NCBI GenBank assembly: GCA_024636595.1
Contig: JAGXGT010000181.1
Span: 1 to 10,570, forward strand
DNA length: 10,570 nt
Direction of reading: 5' to 3'
From: Sphingomonadales bacterium
GTDB taxonomy: Bacteria; Pseudomonadota; Alphaproteobacteria; Sphingomonadales; Sphingomonadaceae
In this document: positions 1-7,948 of the stretch, piece after piece
How the letters are laid out: each line of letters starts with the position of its first letter
Position numbering within the stretch: position 1 is the stretch's first letter
The notes under the pieces: generated by a model
What the model was told of the DNA's origin: nothing
Databases searched by the model: none
The model's input: the letters and a program-made list of their open reading frames with translations, nothing else
Position numbers and translations under genes: made by a program

Positions 1-1
1 C

Positions 2-1285
<1,284 letters not shown>

Positions 1286-1331
1286 TCTTCGCTGACCCAT
1301 TGCGGGTGCGGACTAGGCCTTTCGGCCATAT

Positions 1332-1345
1332 GGCGGGAGACCGCC
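1332..1345 (+). other. Short GC-rich hairpin after gyrB
   Basis: GGCGG-GAGA-CCGCC forms a 5-bp stem closed by a GNRA-type tetraloop, 46 bases after the gyrB stop. No T-tract follows, so it is not a convincing intrinsic terminator. It could be an mRNA 3' end structure or chance. A weaker GGCC-TTTC-GGCC hairpin lies just upstream (1317-1328). The rest of the 126-base gap before the next gene shows nothing I can name; TATGAT at 1385-1390 resembles a -10 box but has no good -35 partner. Confidence 0.25.
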
Positions 1346-1411
1346 CGGACGATTAAGTTTCTGCTGTGATGATAGCAGGACAGATATGATGCATAGCCTA
1401 GGACAGCGTCG

Positions 1412-1765
1412 ATGAACCGCGTGACCGTCTGGTATGATGGCGCCTGCCCGCTGTGCATCCGGGAGATTGGTCTGATGCGCAAGCTGGATCGCCGCGACGC
1501 GATAAACTTCACAGATATTGCGGCGCCAACGGCATCCTGCCCGATCGACCGGCAATTGATGCTTGCCCGCTTTCATGCGTCAGAAGATGGACAATTATTG
1601 TCAGGCGCAGCGGCTTTTGCTGCGATGTGGCGGGCGATTCCGGTGCTGCGACCGATCGGCCTTCTCGCTCGCGTTCCCGGTGTGCTGGCGATCCTCGAGG
1701 CGCTGTATATCCAGTTCCTCAAGGTCCGCCCCCACATCCAGAAGCGACTTAAACCGATCGACTAG
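1412..1765 (+). CDS. DCC-family (DUF393) thiol-disulfide oxidoreductase-like protein
   Basis: This small protein of 117 residues belongs to the DCC/DUF393 family, named for a conserved Asp-Cys-Cys signature. The diagnostic N-terminal motif YDGACPLC is at residues 8-15, giving a CxxC pair (C12, C15) in a thioredoxin-like setting. The family's second conserved block follows as SGAAAFAAMW at residues 64-73, then a hydrophobic helix with Pro and Gly (about 78-102). No signal peptide is visible, so it is probably cytoplasmic. The length matches the compact members of the family. ATG at 1412 is chosen because AGGA lies about 8 bases upstream and the YDG motif sits close to this N-terminus, as is usual. 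The substrate is unknown; redox activity is predicted only from the CxxC. It ends 2 bp from the convergent SDR gene. Confidence 0.85.
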   Translation: MNRVTVWYDGACPLCIREIGLMRKLDRRDAINFTDIAAPTASCPIDRQLMLARFHASEDGQLLSGAAAFAAMWRAIPVLRPIGLLARVPGVLAILEALYIQFLKVRPHIQKRLKPID

Positions 1766-1767
1766 AG

Positions 1768-2559
1768 TCAGGACGCCGCAGCGAGGGATGCCATCATCAG
1801 TTCCTGATCCTTGCGGGTCGGATTGCCGCGCAGACACAGCCCTCCATTGACCTGCAGATTCTCGCCAGTCATGAAACATTCGTCGCTGGCGAGGAAAACA
1901 GCGGCAGCGGCGATATCTTCGCTAGTGCCAATCCGGCCGAGCGGATAGCGCGCTTCGAAGGACTCGACCAGTCCCGGGACCTGATCGACCCCCGCCGTCA
2001 TCGGTGTGCGGGTGAGGCCAGGAGAAATGCTGTTCGCGCGGATTCCCTTTTCGCCAAATTCATGGGCCACGCAGCGAATGATATGATCGGTTGCGGCCTT
2101 GGTCCCCATATAGGCGGCATGGTCGTTGAGCATGATCGTCGCGGTGGCCGAACTGATCTGGATGATCGATCCGCCATCCGCCATAGCCTTGATCATTTGT
2201 TGATAGAATTGAAACGGGCCGACCAGCTGCAGCGCCGACATCATTTCGAGGTCTTCTTGGGTATTTTCCAGAAAGGGTTTCAGCAGACCGATGCCGGTCG
2301 CATTGATCGCAATATCGACGCCGCCCATCTGACTCTTCGCCGAATCAGCGAGCGCCTTGACGTCCGCCTCTTTGGTCAGATCGCAAAGTGCATAGTGACC
2401 GCCGATCTCGTCGGCAAAGCGCTTCAGCTCATCTTCTTTTCGTCCGGCAACCAGAACATTCGCGCCTTCATCCCGAAAGCGCTGGGCAATCACCTGCCCC
2501 ATATTGCCCTGACCGGCGGCTCCGAGAATGACCGCTCTTTTTCCTTCCAGACGTCCCAT
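1768..2559 (-). CDS. SDR-family oxidoreductase with expanded glycine-rich loop
   Basis: This is a 263-residue short-chain dehydrogenase/reductase with a Rossmann fold. The usual catalytic Ser-Tyr-Lys are all present: S137, Y150 and K154 (YMGTK), with Ser 13 residues before Tyr as expected. The cofactor loop reads GAAGQGNMG (13-21), about two residues longer than the standard TGxxxGxG. AGRK at 38-41 puts Arg where NADP-preferring SDRs have a basic residue. NATG (86-89) replaces the usual NNAG. The C-terminal half has the classical SPG (179-181), the FLASDE segment (222-227) and VNGG (237-240). ATG at 2559 is preferred: GAGGAG lies 7 bases upstream in the gttgaggagcagggtt leader, and an in-frame TTG at 2574 would place this ribosome site inside the gene. 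Substrate is unknown. It lies downstream of the receptor genes on the same strand but behind a strong terminator, so it probably has its own promoter. Confidence 0.9.
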   Translation of the reverse strand: MGRLEGKRAVILGAAGQGNMGQVIAQRFRDEGANVLVAGRKEDELKRFADEIGGHYALCDLTKEADVKALADSAKSQMGGVDIAINATGIGLLKPFLENTQEDLEMMSALQLVGPFQFYQQMIKAMADGGSIIQISSATATIMLNDHAAYMGTKAATDHIIRCVAHEFGEKGIRANSISPGLTRTPMTAGVDQVPGLVESFEARYPLGRIGTSEDIAAAAVFLASDECFMTGENLQVNGGLCLRGNPTRKDQELMMASLAAAS

Positions 2560-2612
2560 AACCCTGCTCCTCAACCTGTTTGTTAGTTATCGCTGCATAT
2601 TAGTCCGTCGCT

Positions 2613-2622
2613 GCGGGCCCGC
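2613..2622. repeat. GCGGGCCCGC palindrome upstream of the SDR gene
   Basis: This perfect 10-bp palindrome lies in the 96-base gap between the receptor terminator and the SDR start codon, the region where the SDR promoter should be. Its position would suit an operator, but a GC palindrome of this length can arise by chance. On the minus strand a TAATAT sequence lies closer to the gene, without a recognisable -35 partner. Confidence 0.25.
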
Positions 2623-2655
2623 TACTCTCATTATGGGTATCCCGGCACTGACATT

Positions 2656-2693
2656 AAAAAAAGGGCCGGGAATAGCGTGCGCTATCCCGGCCC
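2656..2693 (-). terminator. Rho-independent terminator of receptor gene 1
   Basis: Read on the minus strand, an 8-bp GC stem (GGGCCGGG with CCCGGCCC) continues through a single bulged U into a 5-bp AUAGC/GCUAU stem with a 4-base loop, followed directly by seven T. It starts 22 bases after the receptor stop codon. The T-tract is at 2656-2662, the outer arms at 2663-2670 and 2686-2693, and the bulge at 2671. The same structure, with the bulge kept, follows the second receptor gene. The polarity serves only the minus-strand receptor transcript. Confidence 0.93.
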
Positions 2694-2697
2694 AGAG

Positions 2698-2718
2698 TGA
2701 TCAACGGGAGGATGATCA
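2698..2718 (-). repeat. Inverted repeat overlapping the stop codon of receptor gene 1
   Basis: TGATCA at 2698-2703 and again at 2713-2718 flank a 9-base loop whose minus-strand sequence contains CCTCCC. The TGA stop of the receptor is the first part of the arm. The element recurs at the same place after the second receptor, where the arms are longer. It sits between the stop and the terminator, so it would form a small extra hairpin at the mRNA 3' end. Confidence 0.5.
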
Positions 2719-5178
2719 GAACTTGAAAGCGGCTTCCACGAAGACCTGGCGGCCACGGTTTTGCGTGAGGACCAGATCGTCACCGACGCCAGGCTGGAGA
2801 AACGGACGACCGCTTGACGTATTGGTCCAGATTTTGTCCGTCAAATTCACGCCAACCAGCGACAATTTCCATTTGCCATCCGGGTCGCCGACCGAAACCG
2901 AGCCATCAAAAGACACATAGCTGCCCTGCCTCAGGTCGTTTCTTGAATCTTCATTGGTGAAATAGGATCCGCTATATTGCACGTTACCATTCAGGCCCAA
3001 TTCGATGGCGTCTCCCATCGGGATGGTCCAGTCAAAGGCAGCGTTACCGGCAAATTTCGGCGCACGGGCGGCCTGACGACCGTTGAGATCCTGACCAGAT
3101 GTTGTCACGAACGGTGCTGTATATTCAGCATCGGTATAGGCTAGCGAACCGGACAGATTCAGACCCTCTACCGGCGTGCGCCATCCCCATTCGACATCGA
3201 CACCCTGGCTGGTGAGCTGGCTGGCGTTGAACGTCAGGAATTGAACGGTAGCGGCATTGAACGTCTGGACCTGCAGATCGTCAAACACATAATAGAACAG
3301 CGAGGTGTTCAAGGTAAACGTCCGATCCGCAAACTGGGATTTGACACCGACTTCGCCGCCGATACCGGTCTCCGATTTGAACTTCAGTGAATCGGCGACC
3401 GCCGCACGAACGGCTGGGTCGGGATCGTTGAAGCCCAGCAAGCTGTTCGATGGCAACGCGCTGTTATCGATACCCCCGGATTTGAAACCGGTTTTGAAAG
3501 CGGCATAAATGTTGATATCCGGCGTCGCCTGATATTTGACAGAGACTTCCGGCGAGAAGTTGGAGTCCTTGAATGTTATAGGGCCCGAGAAAAATCCGCT
3601 GTTGATAAATGCCGGTGTCGAAGACAGGAACGTGTGCACATAGGGAACAGAAATTCTTGAAACCTTCTTCTCATCCGTCCAGCGCACGCCGCCAGAAAGC
3701 TCCAACTGGTCGGTCAGTTCCAATGACGCGCTGGCAAAGAAGGATAGCGCTTCTGTTTTGGTGTTCTGCTTTTTGTACCAATCGTACGTGAAGCCAGTTA
3801 CCGGATCTGCCGCAAGGAGCGAAATGTTCACGCCCTGTTGCGAGGTATTGAAATCAATATCGCGCGTTTCGTAAAACGCACCGACCATGAAGTTGAACAT
3901 GCCGTCAAAATCACTGGAAAGGCGGAGTTCCTGAGTGAACTGCTCCGTCTTGTTAACCGGATCACTACAACCCGCGTTGCCCGGGGCACCGTTTGCAAAC
4001 TGTCCCACATAGGCATAACAATCCGTATCGATGGCATCGAGGCTGAGATAGCCAGAAACCGATGACAATGTCAGCCAATCGGAAAGATCCAAGTCCCATT
4101 TTAAACGGCCAAAGAAGATTTCTGTTTCACCATAGGGGACGCCATTTTCAAAGCGTGGATCACCACCTGATCCGGTCGGTACATTGGACACCAGAGCCGA
4201 GGCACCGTCCGAGGTGTGATACAGTCCGTCCCGATCATTGCAGTCTGCATTGGACGGAATAACGACCGCCCCGCTCAGCAAATAAACAGGATCCGCAACG
4301 CCGTTCGCACCGCAGTTGATATCGGTATGACCAACGGCACCATCACTTTTATTCTTGATATAGTTGACCTTCAGATTGGCATTGAAATTGTCAGCAGGAT
4401 CCCACTGCAAAGTCATACGGCCAACGAAACTGCTGATGCCGCGCGAGTCCCGGATCGTGCCATCGGGATTGAAAGCAGGGGTGCCCGGTGCGAGCTTCAC
4501 ATAATCTTCGATGTCCTGATATTGCGCCGCAACCCGGATACCGAGCGTGTCGCTGATCGGACCGGAAATATGTCCGCCAATCGTGTACCCTTTTTCTTCA
4601 AATTCATAGGACGCTTTGCCGGCCATTTCCCAATCCTGTGTTGGGTTGGCAGAGCGAATAGCAAAAACACCGGCGGAGGCACTTTTCCCGAAGAAGAGCG
4701 ATTGCGGCCCTTTGAGAACATCGATCTGCTGGACATCGAAAAAGCCCGCCTGAACGATCCGCATCGTGCTGACCTGAACGCCGTCAAAGTCGAAAGCGAC
4801 CGCAGAATCGAACGAAGCGGAAATATTGGATGATCCGACGCCGCGCAGGCTGATCTGACCGCCCGAGCCGGAGCCACCGACCTGAACATTCAGCGCGGGG
4901 ACGCGGCTGACCACGTCGGCGATTTCGTTGACCTGAAATTTTTCCAGCGTATCGCCGCCGATGGCTGTGACAGTTACAGGCACTTCCTGCAATGTCTCGG
5001 TCTGCTTGCGGGCAACAACGGTAATTACATTAGCTTCGTCGATTTCATCGACAGCGTCCTGCGCCTGGGCCGGCGTTACGATACCGGCAAAAGCCAAACT
5101 CGTGACCGTAGCCATAAGCAGTCCCCGAACGGATTTGCGTGGGGATATATTATTAAGACGTGTCGATTGTGCAGTCAT
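2716..5178 (-). CDS. TonB-dependent outer-membrane receptor, copy 1 (downstream)
   Basis: This is a TonB-dependent receptor of 820 residues: a 22-stranded outer-membrane barrel with an N-terminal plug, driven by TonB-ExbB-ExbD. The signal peptide spans about residues 1-39 (basic start, hydrophobic 19-36, AQA before QDA). A TonB-box-like VITVVAR is at 51-57. The plug (about 60-180) includes TLQEVPVTVTAI, VPALNVQ, SLRGVGSS and VDVLKGPQSLFFG-like elements. The barrel ends in the terminal aromatic EAAFKF, the outer-membrane insertion signal. The mature part has four Cys (289, 313, 387, 404), all in likely extracellular segments. Start choice: two adjacent ATGs lie at 5181 and 5178; GGAGAG is spaced better for 5178. 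The gene lies directly downstream of its paralogue but behind that gene's terminator, so it is probably transcribed separately. The substrate is unknown; neighbouring catabolic genes suggest a hydrophobic carbon source rather than iron, which is inference. Confidence 0.95.
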   Translation of the reverse strand: MTAQSTRLNNISPRKSVRGLLMATVTSLAFAGIVTPAQAQDAVDEIDEANVITVVARKQTETLQEVPVTVTAIGGDTLEKFQVNEIADVVSRVPALNVQVGGSGSGGQISLRGVGSSNISASFDSAVAFDFDGVQVSTMRIVQAGFFDVQQIDVLKGPQSLFFGKSASAGVFAIRSANPTQDWEMAGKASYEFEEKGYTIGGHISGPISDTLGIRVAAQYQDIEDYVKLAPGTPAFNPDGTIRDSRGISSFVGRMTLQWDPADNFNANLKVNYIKNKSDGAVGHTDINCGANGVADPVYLLSGAVVIPSNADCNDRDGLYHTSDGASALVSNVPTGSGGDPRFENGVPYGETEIFFGRLKWDLDLSDWLTLSSVSGYLSLDAIDTDCYAYVGQFANGAPGNAGCSDPVNKTEQFTQELRLSSDFDGMFNFMVGAFYETRDIDFNTSQQGVNISLLAADPVTGFTYDWYKKQNTKTEALSFFASASLELTDQLELSGGVRWTDEKKVSRISVPYVHTFLSSTPAFINSGFFSGPITFKDSNFSPEVSVKYQATPDINIYAAFKTGFKSGGIDNSALPSNSLLGFNDPDPAVRAAVADSLKFKSETGIGGEVGVKSQFADRTFTLNTSLFYYVFDDLQVQTFNAATVQFLTFNASQLTSQGVDVEWGWRTPVEGLNLSGSLAYTDAEYTAPFVTTSGQDLNGRQAARAPKFAGNAAFDWTIPMGDAIELGLNGNVQYSGSYFTNEDSRNDLRQGSYVSFDGSVSVGDPDGKWKLSLVGVNLTDKIWTNTSSGRPFLQPGVGDDLVLTQNRGRQVFVEAAFKF

Positions 5179-5188
5179 CATTCTCTCC

Positions 5189-5220
5189 AAAAAAAATACC
5201 TCAGTTGTAGATCTGAGGCA
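5189..5220 (-). promoter_or_regulatory. Terminator-like leader hairpin just before receptor gene 1
   Basis: On the minus strand, TGCCTCAG pairs with CTGAGGTA (8 bp including one G-U) around an 8-base loop, and eight T follow immediately. The GGAGAG ribosome site begins right after the T-tract, and the ATG is 11 bases past the T-tract. This has the form of an intrinsic terminator placed in the 5' leader, as in attenuators or some riboswitches. The stem is only moderately stable, and I see no clear alternative antiterminator. Receptor gene 2 lacks it. Arms are at 5197-5204 and 5213-5220, the T-tract at 5189-5196. Confidence 0.5.
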
Positions 5221-5227
5221 CATCCAA

Positions 5228-5253
5228 AATGACGACGTTTTGTTGCCGTCATT
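5228..5253. repeat. Inverted repeat AATGACG...CGTCATT upstream of receptor gene 1
   Basis: Perfect 7-bp arms at 5228-5234 and 5247-5253 surround a 12-base spacer; after one mismatch a further C-G pair is possible. It lies about 50 bases upstream of the start codon and could be an operator or a leader hairpin. Confidence 0.4.
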
Positions 5254-5266
5254 ATTGTGGAGCGAC

Positions 5267-5290
5267 TAGCAGGTCGGCTGATGCCTGCTA
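5267..5290. repeat. Inverted repeat TAGCAGG...CCTGCTA upstream of receptor gene 1
   Basis: Perfect 7-bp arms at 5267-5273 and 5284-5290 have a 10-base spacer, giving a 24-bp site of operator size. It is between the terminator of receptor gene 2 and the start of receptor gene 1, where the promoter of gene 1 must be. No confident -35/-10 pair was found around it. Confidence 0.4.
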
Positions 5291-5326
5291 CTGTCACTTT
5301 CGCTATTTTTGTGCACCTGCCGAAAC

Positions 5327-5365
5327 AAAAAAAGGGGCCGGGATTAGCTTGCGCTAACCCGGCCC
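5327..5365 (-). terminator. Rho-independent terminator of receptor gene 2
   Basis: On the minus strand this has the same GGGCCGGG/CCCGGCCC outer stem as the first terminator, the same single bulged U, an inner UUAGC/GCUAA stem, a 4-base loop and a C followed by seven T. Arms are at 5335-5342 and 5358-5365, the T-tract at 5327-5333. Compared with copy 1, one inner pair has changed on both sides (A-U to U-A), which supports a real RNA helix. It should separate transcription of the two receptor genes. Confidence 0.93.
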
Positions 5366-5369
5366 ACTT

Positions 5370-5390
5370 TGATCAACGGGAGGTTGATCA
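5370..5390 (-). repeat. Inverted repeat overlapping the stop codon of receptor gene 2
   Basis: TGATCAAC at 5370-5377 and GTTGATCA at 5383-5390 form 8-bp arms around a 5-base loop. The TGA stop is inside the arm. It matches the element after receptor gene 1, including the CCTCCC loop region on the minus strand. Confidence 0.5.
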
Positions 5391-7847
5391 GAACTTGAAG
5401 GCAGCTTCCACAAAAACCTGTCGGCCACGGTTTTGCGTGACCACAAGGTCATCGCCAACGCCGGGTTGCAGGAATGGACGGCCACCGCTGGTGTTCACCC
5501 AAATCTCATCGGTCAGATTGACGCCGACCAGCGACAATTTCCATTTCCCATCTGGATCACCAACCGAAATCGCACCATCGATAGAGACGTAGCTGTCCTG
5601 CTTCAGGTCAGTCAGCGAATCTTCATTGGTGAAATAAGAGCCGCTATATTGCAGGTTTCCGTTCAGCCCCAGCTCAATGGAATCTCCCATTGGAATGGAC
5701 CAGTCAAAGGCAGCATTGGCGGCAAATTTCGGAGCGCGTGCAGCTGCCCGACCATTAATATCCTGACCCGACGTTGTCACGAACGGATCGGTGAATTTGG
5801 CGTCGGTATAAGCGAGCGAACCGGACAGATTTAAACCCTCCACCGGCGTCCGCCATCCCCATTCTACGTCGACACCCTTGCTGGTCAGCTGACTGGCGTT
5901 GAAGGTCTGGAACTGAACGGTTGCAGCGTCGAAATTTTGCACCTGCAGGTCATCGAAGACATAATAGAAGAGGGACGTGTTTAAAGTAACCGTCCGGTCT
6001 GCAAACTGCGCCTTGACGCCGACCTCACCACCAAGGCCTGTTTCCGATTTGAACTTCAGGGCATCGGCAACCGCCTGGCGCACAGCCGGATCTGGATCGT
6101 TGAAGCCCAGCAAGCTGTTCGATGGCAACGCGCTGTTATCAATACCGCCGGATTTGAAACCGGTTTTGAACGCAGCGTAGATATTTACATCCGGCGTTGC
6201 CTGATATTTGATCGACACTTCGGGAGAAAAATTGGAATCCTTGAAAACAATCGGTCCGGAGAAGAAGCCGCTGTTGATAAAGGCCGGCGTCGAAGACAGG
6301 AATGTATGAACATAAGGCACCGTGATACGGGAAACCTTTTTCTCGTCTGTCCAGCGCAAGCCACCGGACAATTCCAACTGCTCTGTCAGGTCCAGTGTCG
6401 CGCTGGCAAAAAAGGATAGTGCCTCTGTTTGCGTATTCTGTTTTTTGAACCAGTCATAAGTGTTGCCGGTCACCGGATCGGGGGCAACGAACGAGATATT
6501 GACGCCCTGCTGCGATGTATTGAAATCAATGTCGCGATCTTCGTAGAATGCACCGATCATGAAATTGAAAATGCCGTCAAAATCACTGGCGATGCGGAGT
6601 TCCTGACTAAATTGTTCGGTCTTGTTCTGTGGATCGCTACAGCCAGAATTTGCCGGCAAGGTAGGAGAAAATTGACCGACATAGGCATAGCAATCCGTAT
6701 CGACAGCATCGAGACTCATATACCCGGAGACCGATGACAAGGTCAGCGAATCCGACAAGTCCAGATCCCACCTCAAGCGTGCCAGGAAAATATCGGTTTC
6801 GCCGTAGGGAATGCCATTTTGGAACCGCGGTTTTCCTGCCGAGCCTTCCGGAACCTGACTAGTCAAAGCCGGGGCGCCGTCTGACGTGTGATAAAGGCCG
6901 TCACTGTCATTACAGTCGGCATTGGAAGGAATGACCAAGCCGCCACTGAGCAAAAATACGGGGTCTGCGACACCGTTTGGACCGCAGTTAATGTCGGAAT
7001 GCGCGATCGCCCCATCATTCTTGTTTTTGACGTAGTTCAGCTTCAAATTGGCGCTGAAATTGTCAGACGGGTCCCATTGCAAAGTCACACGACCGATGAA
7101 ATTCTTGAAGCCCTTGGTATTGCGGATAGTGCCATCCGGGTTGAAAGCGGCTGTTCCGGGCGCCAGTTTCACATAGTCTTCGATGTCTTGGTATTGGGCC
7201 GCGACGCGGACACCAAGAGTATCGCTGATCGGACCAGAAATATGGCCACCGATGGTATAGCCTTTTTCCTCGAACTCGTAGGACGCCTTGCCCGCCACTT
7301 CCCATTCCTGGGTCGGATTGGCCGAGCGAATGGAAATCACACCCGCAGAGGCGCTTTTGCCGAAGAAGAGTGATTGCGGTCCTTTCAGAACATCGATCTG
7401 CTGGACATCGAAGAAACCTGCCTGGACCATGCGCATGGTGCTGACCTGAATGCCGTCGAAATCGAAGGCGACGGCGGAGTCAAATGATGCGGAGATGTTG
7501 GATGAACCGACGCCGCGCAGACTGATCTGGCCACCGGAACCGGATCCACCGACCTGCACATTCAGCGCGGGGACGCGGCTGACCACGTCGGCGATTTCAT
7601 TGACCTGATATTTCTCCAGCGTGTCGCCGCCGATGGCGGTCACCGTCACCGGCACTTCCTGCAGTGTTTCCGTCTGCTTGCGAGCAATAACCGTAATCAC
7701 AGTGGCTTCATCGACTTCATCGGCATCTTGCGCCGATGCGGGTGAGGCAAGACCGCAAAAAGCCATCGTGGCAGCGGAACCCAATAAAAGGGACCTGATT
7801 GCCTTGCTTTTCAAGTCGGTACTGTGGCGTGAAGAATATCTGGTCAT
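5388..7847 (-). CDS. TonB-dependent outer-membrane receptor, copy 2 (upstream)
   Basis: Paralogue of the adjacent receptor, 819 residues, collinear from the TonB box to the C-terminus with no net gap. The signal peptide ends near SPASA before QDA (about residue 39) and differs clearly from that of copy 1. The TonB-box-like VITVIAR is at 50-56, and the plug is almost identical to that of copy 1. The same four Cys of the mature part are kept (288, 312, 386, 403), and the C-terminus ends EAAFKF. About 102 of 770 aligned residues differ; half of the differences lie in residues 240-460, probably extracellular loops and nearby strands. ATG at 7847 has GGGAGAGAG a few bases upstream. It is divergent from the SDR gene at 8118 across a 270-base gap, so shared regulation is plausible. 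Different substrates or induction for the two copies is inference. Confidence 0.95.
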   Translation of the reverse strand: MTRYSSRHSTDLKSKAIRSLLLGSAATMAFCGLASPASAQDADEVDEATVITVIARKQTETLQEVPVTVTAIGGDTLEKYQVNEIADVVSRVPALNVQVGGSGSGGQISLRGVGSSNISASFDSAVAFDFDGIQVSTMRMVQAGFFDVQQIDVLKGPQSLFFGKSASAGVISIRSANPTQEWEVAGKASYEFEEKGYTIGGHISGPISDTLGVRVAAQYQDIEDYVKLAPGTAAFNPDGTIRNTKGFKNFIGRVTLQWDPSDNFSANLKLNYVKNKNDGAIAHSDINCGPNGVADPVFLLSGGLVIPSNADCNDSDGLYHTSDGAPALTSQVPEGSAGKPRFQNGIPYGETDIFLARLRWDLDLSDSLTLSSVSGYMSLDAVDTDCYAYVGQFSPTLPANSGCSDPQNKTEQFSQELRIASDFDGIFNFMIGAFYEDRDIDFNTSQQGVNISFVAPDPVTGNTYDWFKKQNTQTEALSFFASATLDLTEQLELSGGLRWTDEKKVSRITVPYVHTFLSSTPAFINSGFFSGPIVFKDSNFSPEVSIKYQATPDVNIYAAFKTGFKSGGIDNSALPSNSLLGFNDPDPAVRQAVADALKFKSETGLGGEVGVKAQFADRTVTLNTSLFYYVFDDLQVQNFDAATVQFQTFNASQLTSKGVDVEWGWRTPVEGLNLSGSLAYTDAKFTDPFVTTSGQDINGRAAARAPKFAANAAFDWSIPMGDSIELGLNGNLQYSGSYFTNEDSLTDLKQDSYVSIDGAISVGDPDGKWKLSLVGVNLTDEIWVNTSGGRPFLQPGVGDDLVVTQNRGRQVFVEAAFKF

Positions 7848-7899
7848 TGCTCTCTCCCAAATTGGTCCGGCAAGTTTAGCCGTTACCTAATTTAAATTC

Positions 7900-7915
7900 G
7901 GCGGTTTCGTCCGCC
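7900..7915 (-). other. Small hairpin in the leader of receptor gene 2
   Basis: GGCGG and CCGCC (5 bp) flank a 6-base loop about 55 bases upstream of the start codon. No T-tract follows on the minus strand, so it is not a terminator. It could be a leader structure or chance. Confidence 0.25.
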
Positions 7916-7948
7916 TTGTTATGAATTTATCTTAAGCGTGAGTTTCTG

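Larger units (their letters stand above)
2656..5061 (-). repeat. Tandem duplication unit, copy 1
   Basis: This segment, from the terminator T-tract to the mature N-terminus of the receptor (QDA), aligns with 5327-7730 almost without gaps: one codon and one base differ in length. Mature proteins are about 87% identical by hand count. Sequence beyond the T-tract is unrelated between copies, and the signal peptide and leader are much more diverged. The unit is therefore an old direct duplication of one receptor gene with its 3' end. Confidence 0.88.
5327..7730 (-). repeat. Tandem duplication unit, copy 2
   Basis: Partner of 2656-5061. Blocks of complete nucleotide identity exist within otherwise diverged sequence: 6094-6140 equals 3422-3468 (47 bases) and 7558-7598 equals 4886-4926 (41 bases). 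Such blocks may mark strong constraint or past gene conversion. Confidence 0.88.

Noticed and set aside
2528..2920. Plus-strand open frames across the receptor 3' ends (also 5257-5592) with an apparent GGGAGG ribosome site
   Set aside because: They run through a terminator hairpin and antisense receptor sequence. The GGGAGG is the complement of the stop-codon hairpin loop, and the frame is shared only because the region is duplicated.
4216..4833. Open frame of 205 codons on the plus strand opposite receptor gene 1, with a similar one (6888-7373) opposite receptor gene 2
   Set aside because: Their similarity to each other only mirrors the duplicated receptor on the other strand. No start signal or protein family is evident. 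The 67-codon pair at 3305-3508 and 5977-6180 is rejected for the same reason.
5182..5223. Longer N-terminus of receptor 1 starting at 5223
   Set aside because: It would translate the leader hairpin, T-tract and ribosome site and spoil the signal peptide. ATG at 5178 gives a normal signal sequence.
2656..7730. Mobile-element origin of the receptor duplication
   Set aside because: No transposase, terminal inverted repeats or target-site duplication flank the units; unequal recombination or replication slippage of one gene is enough to explain them.
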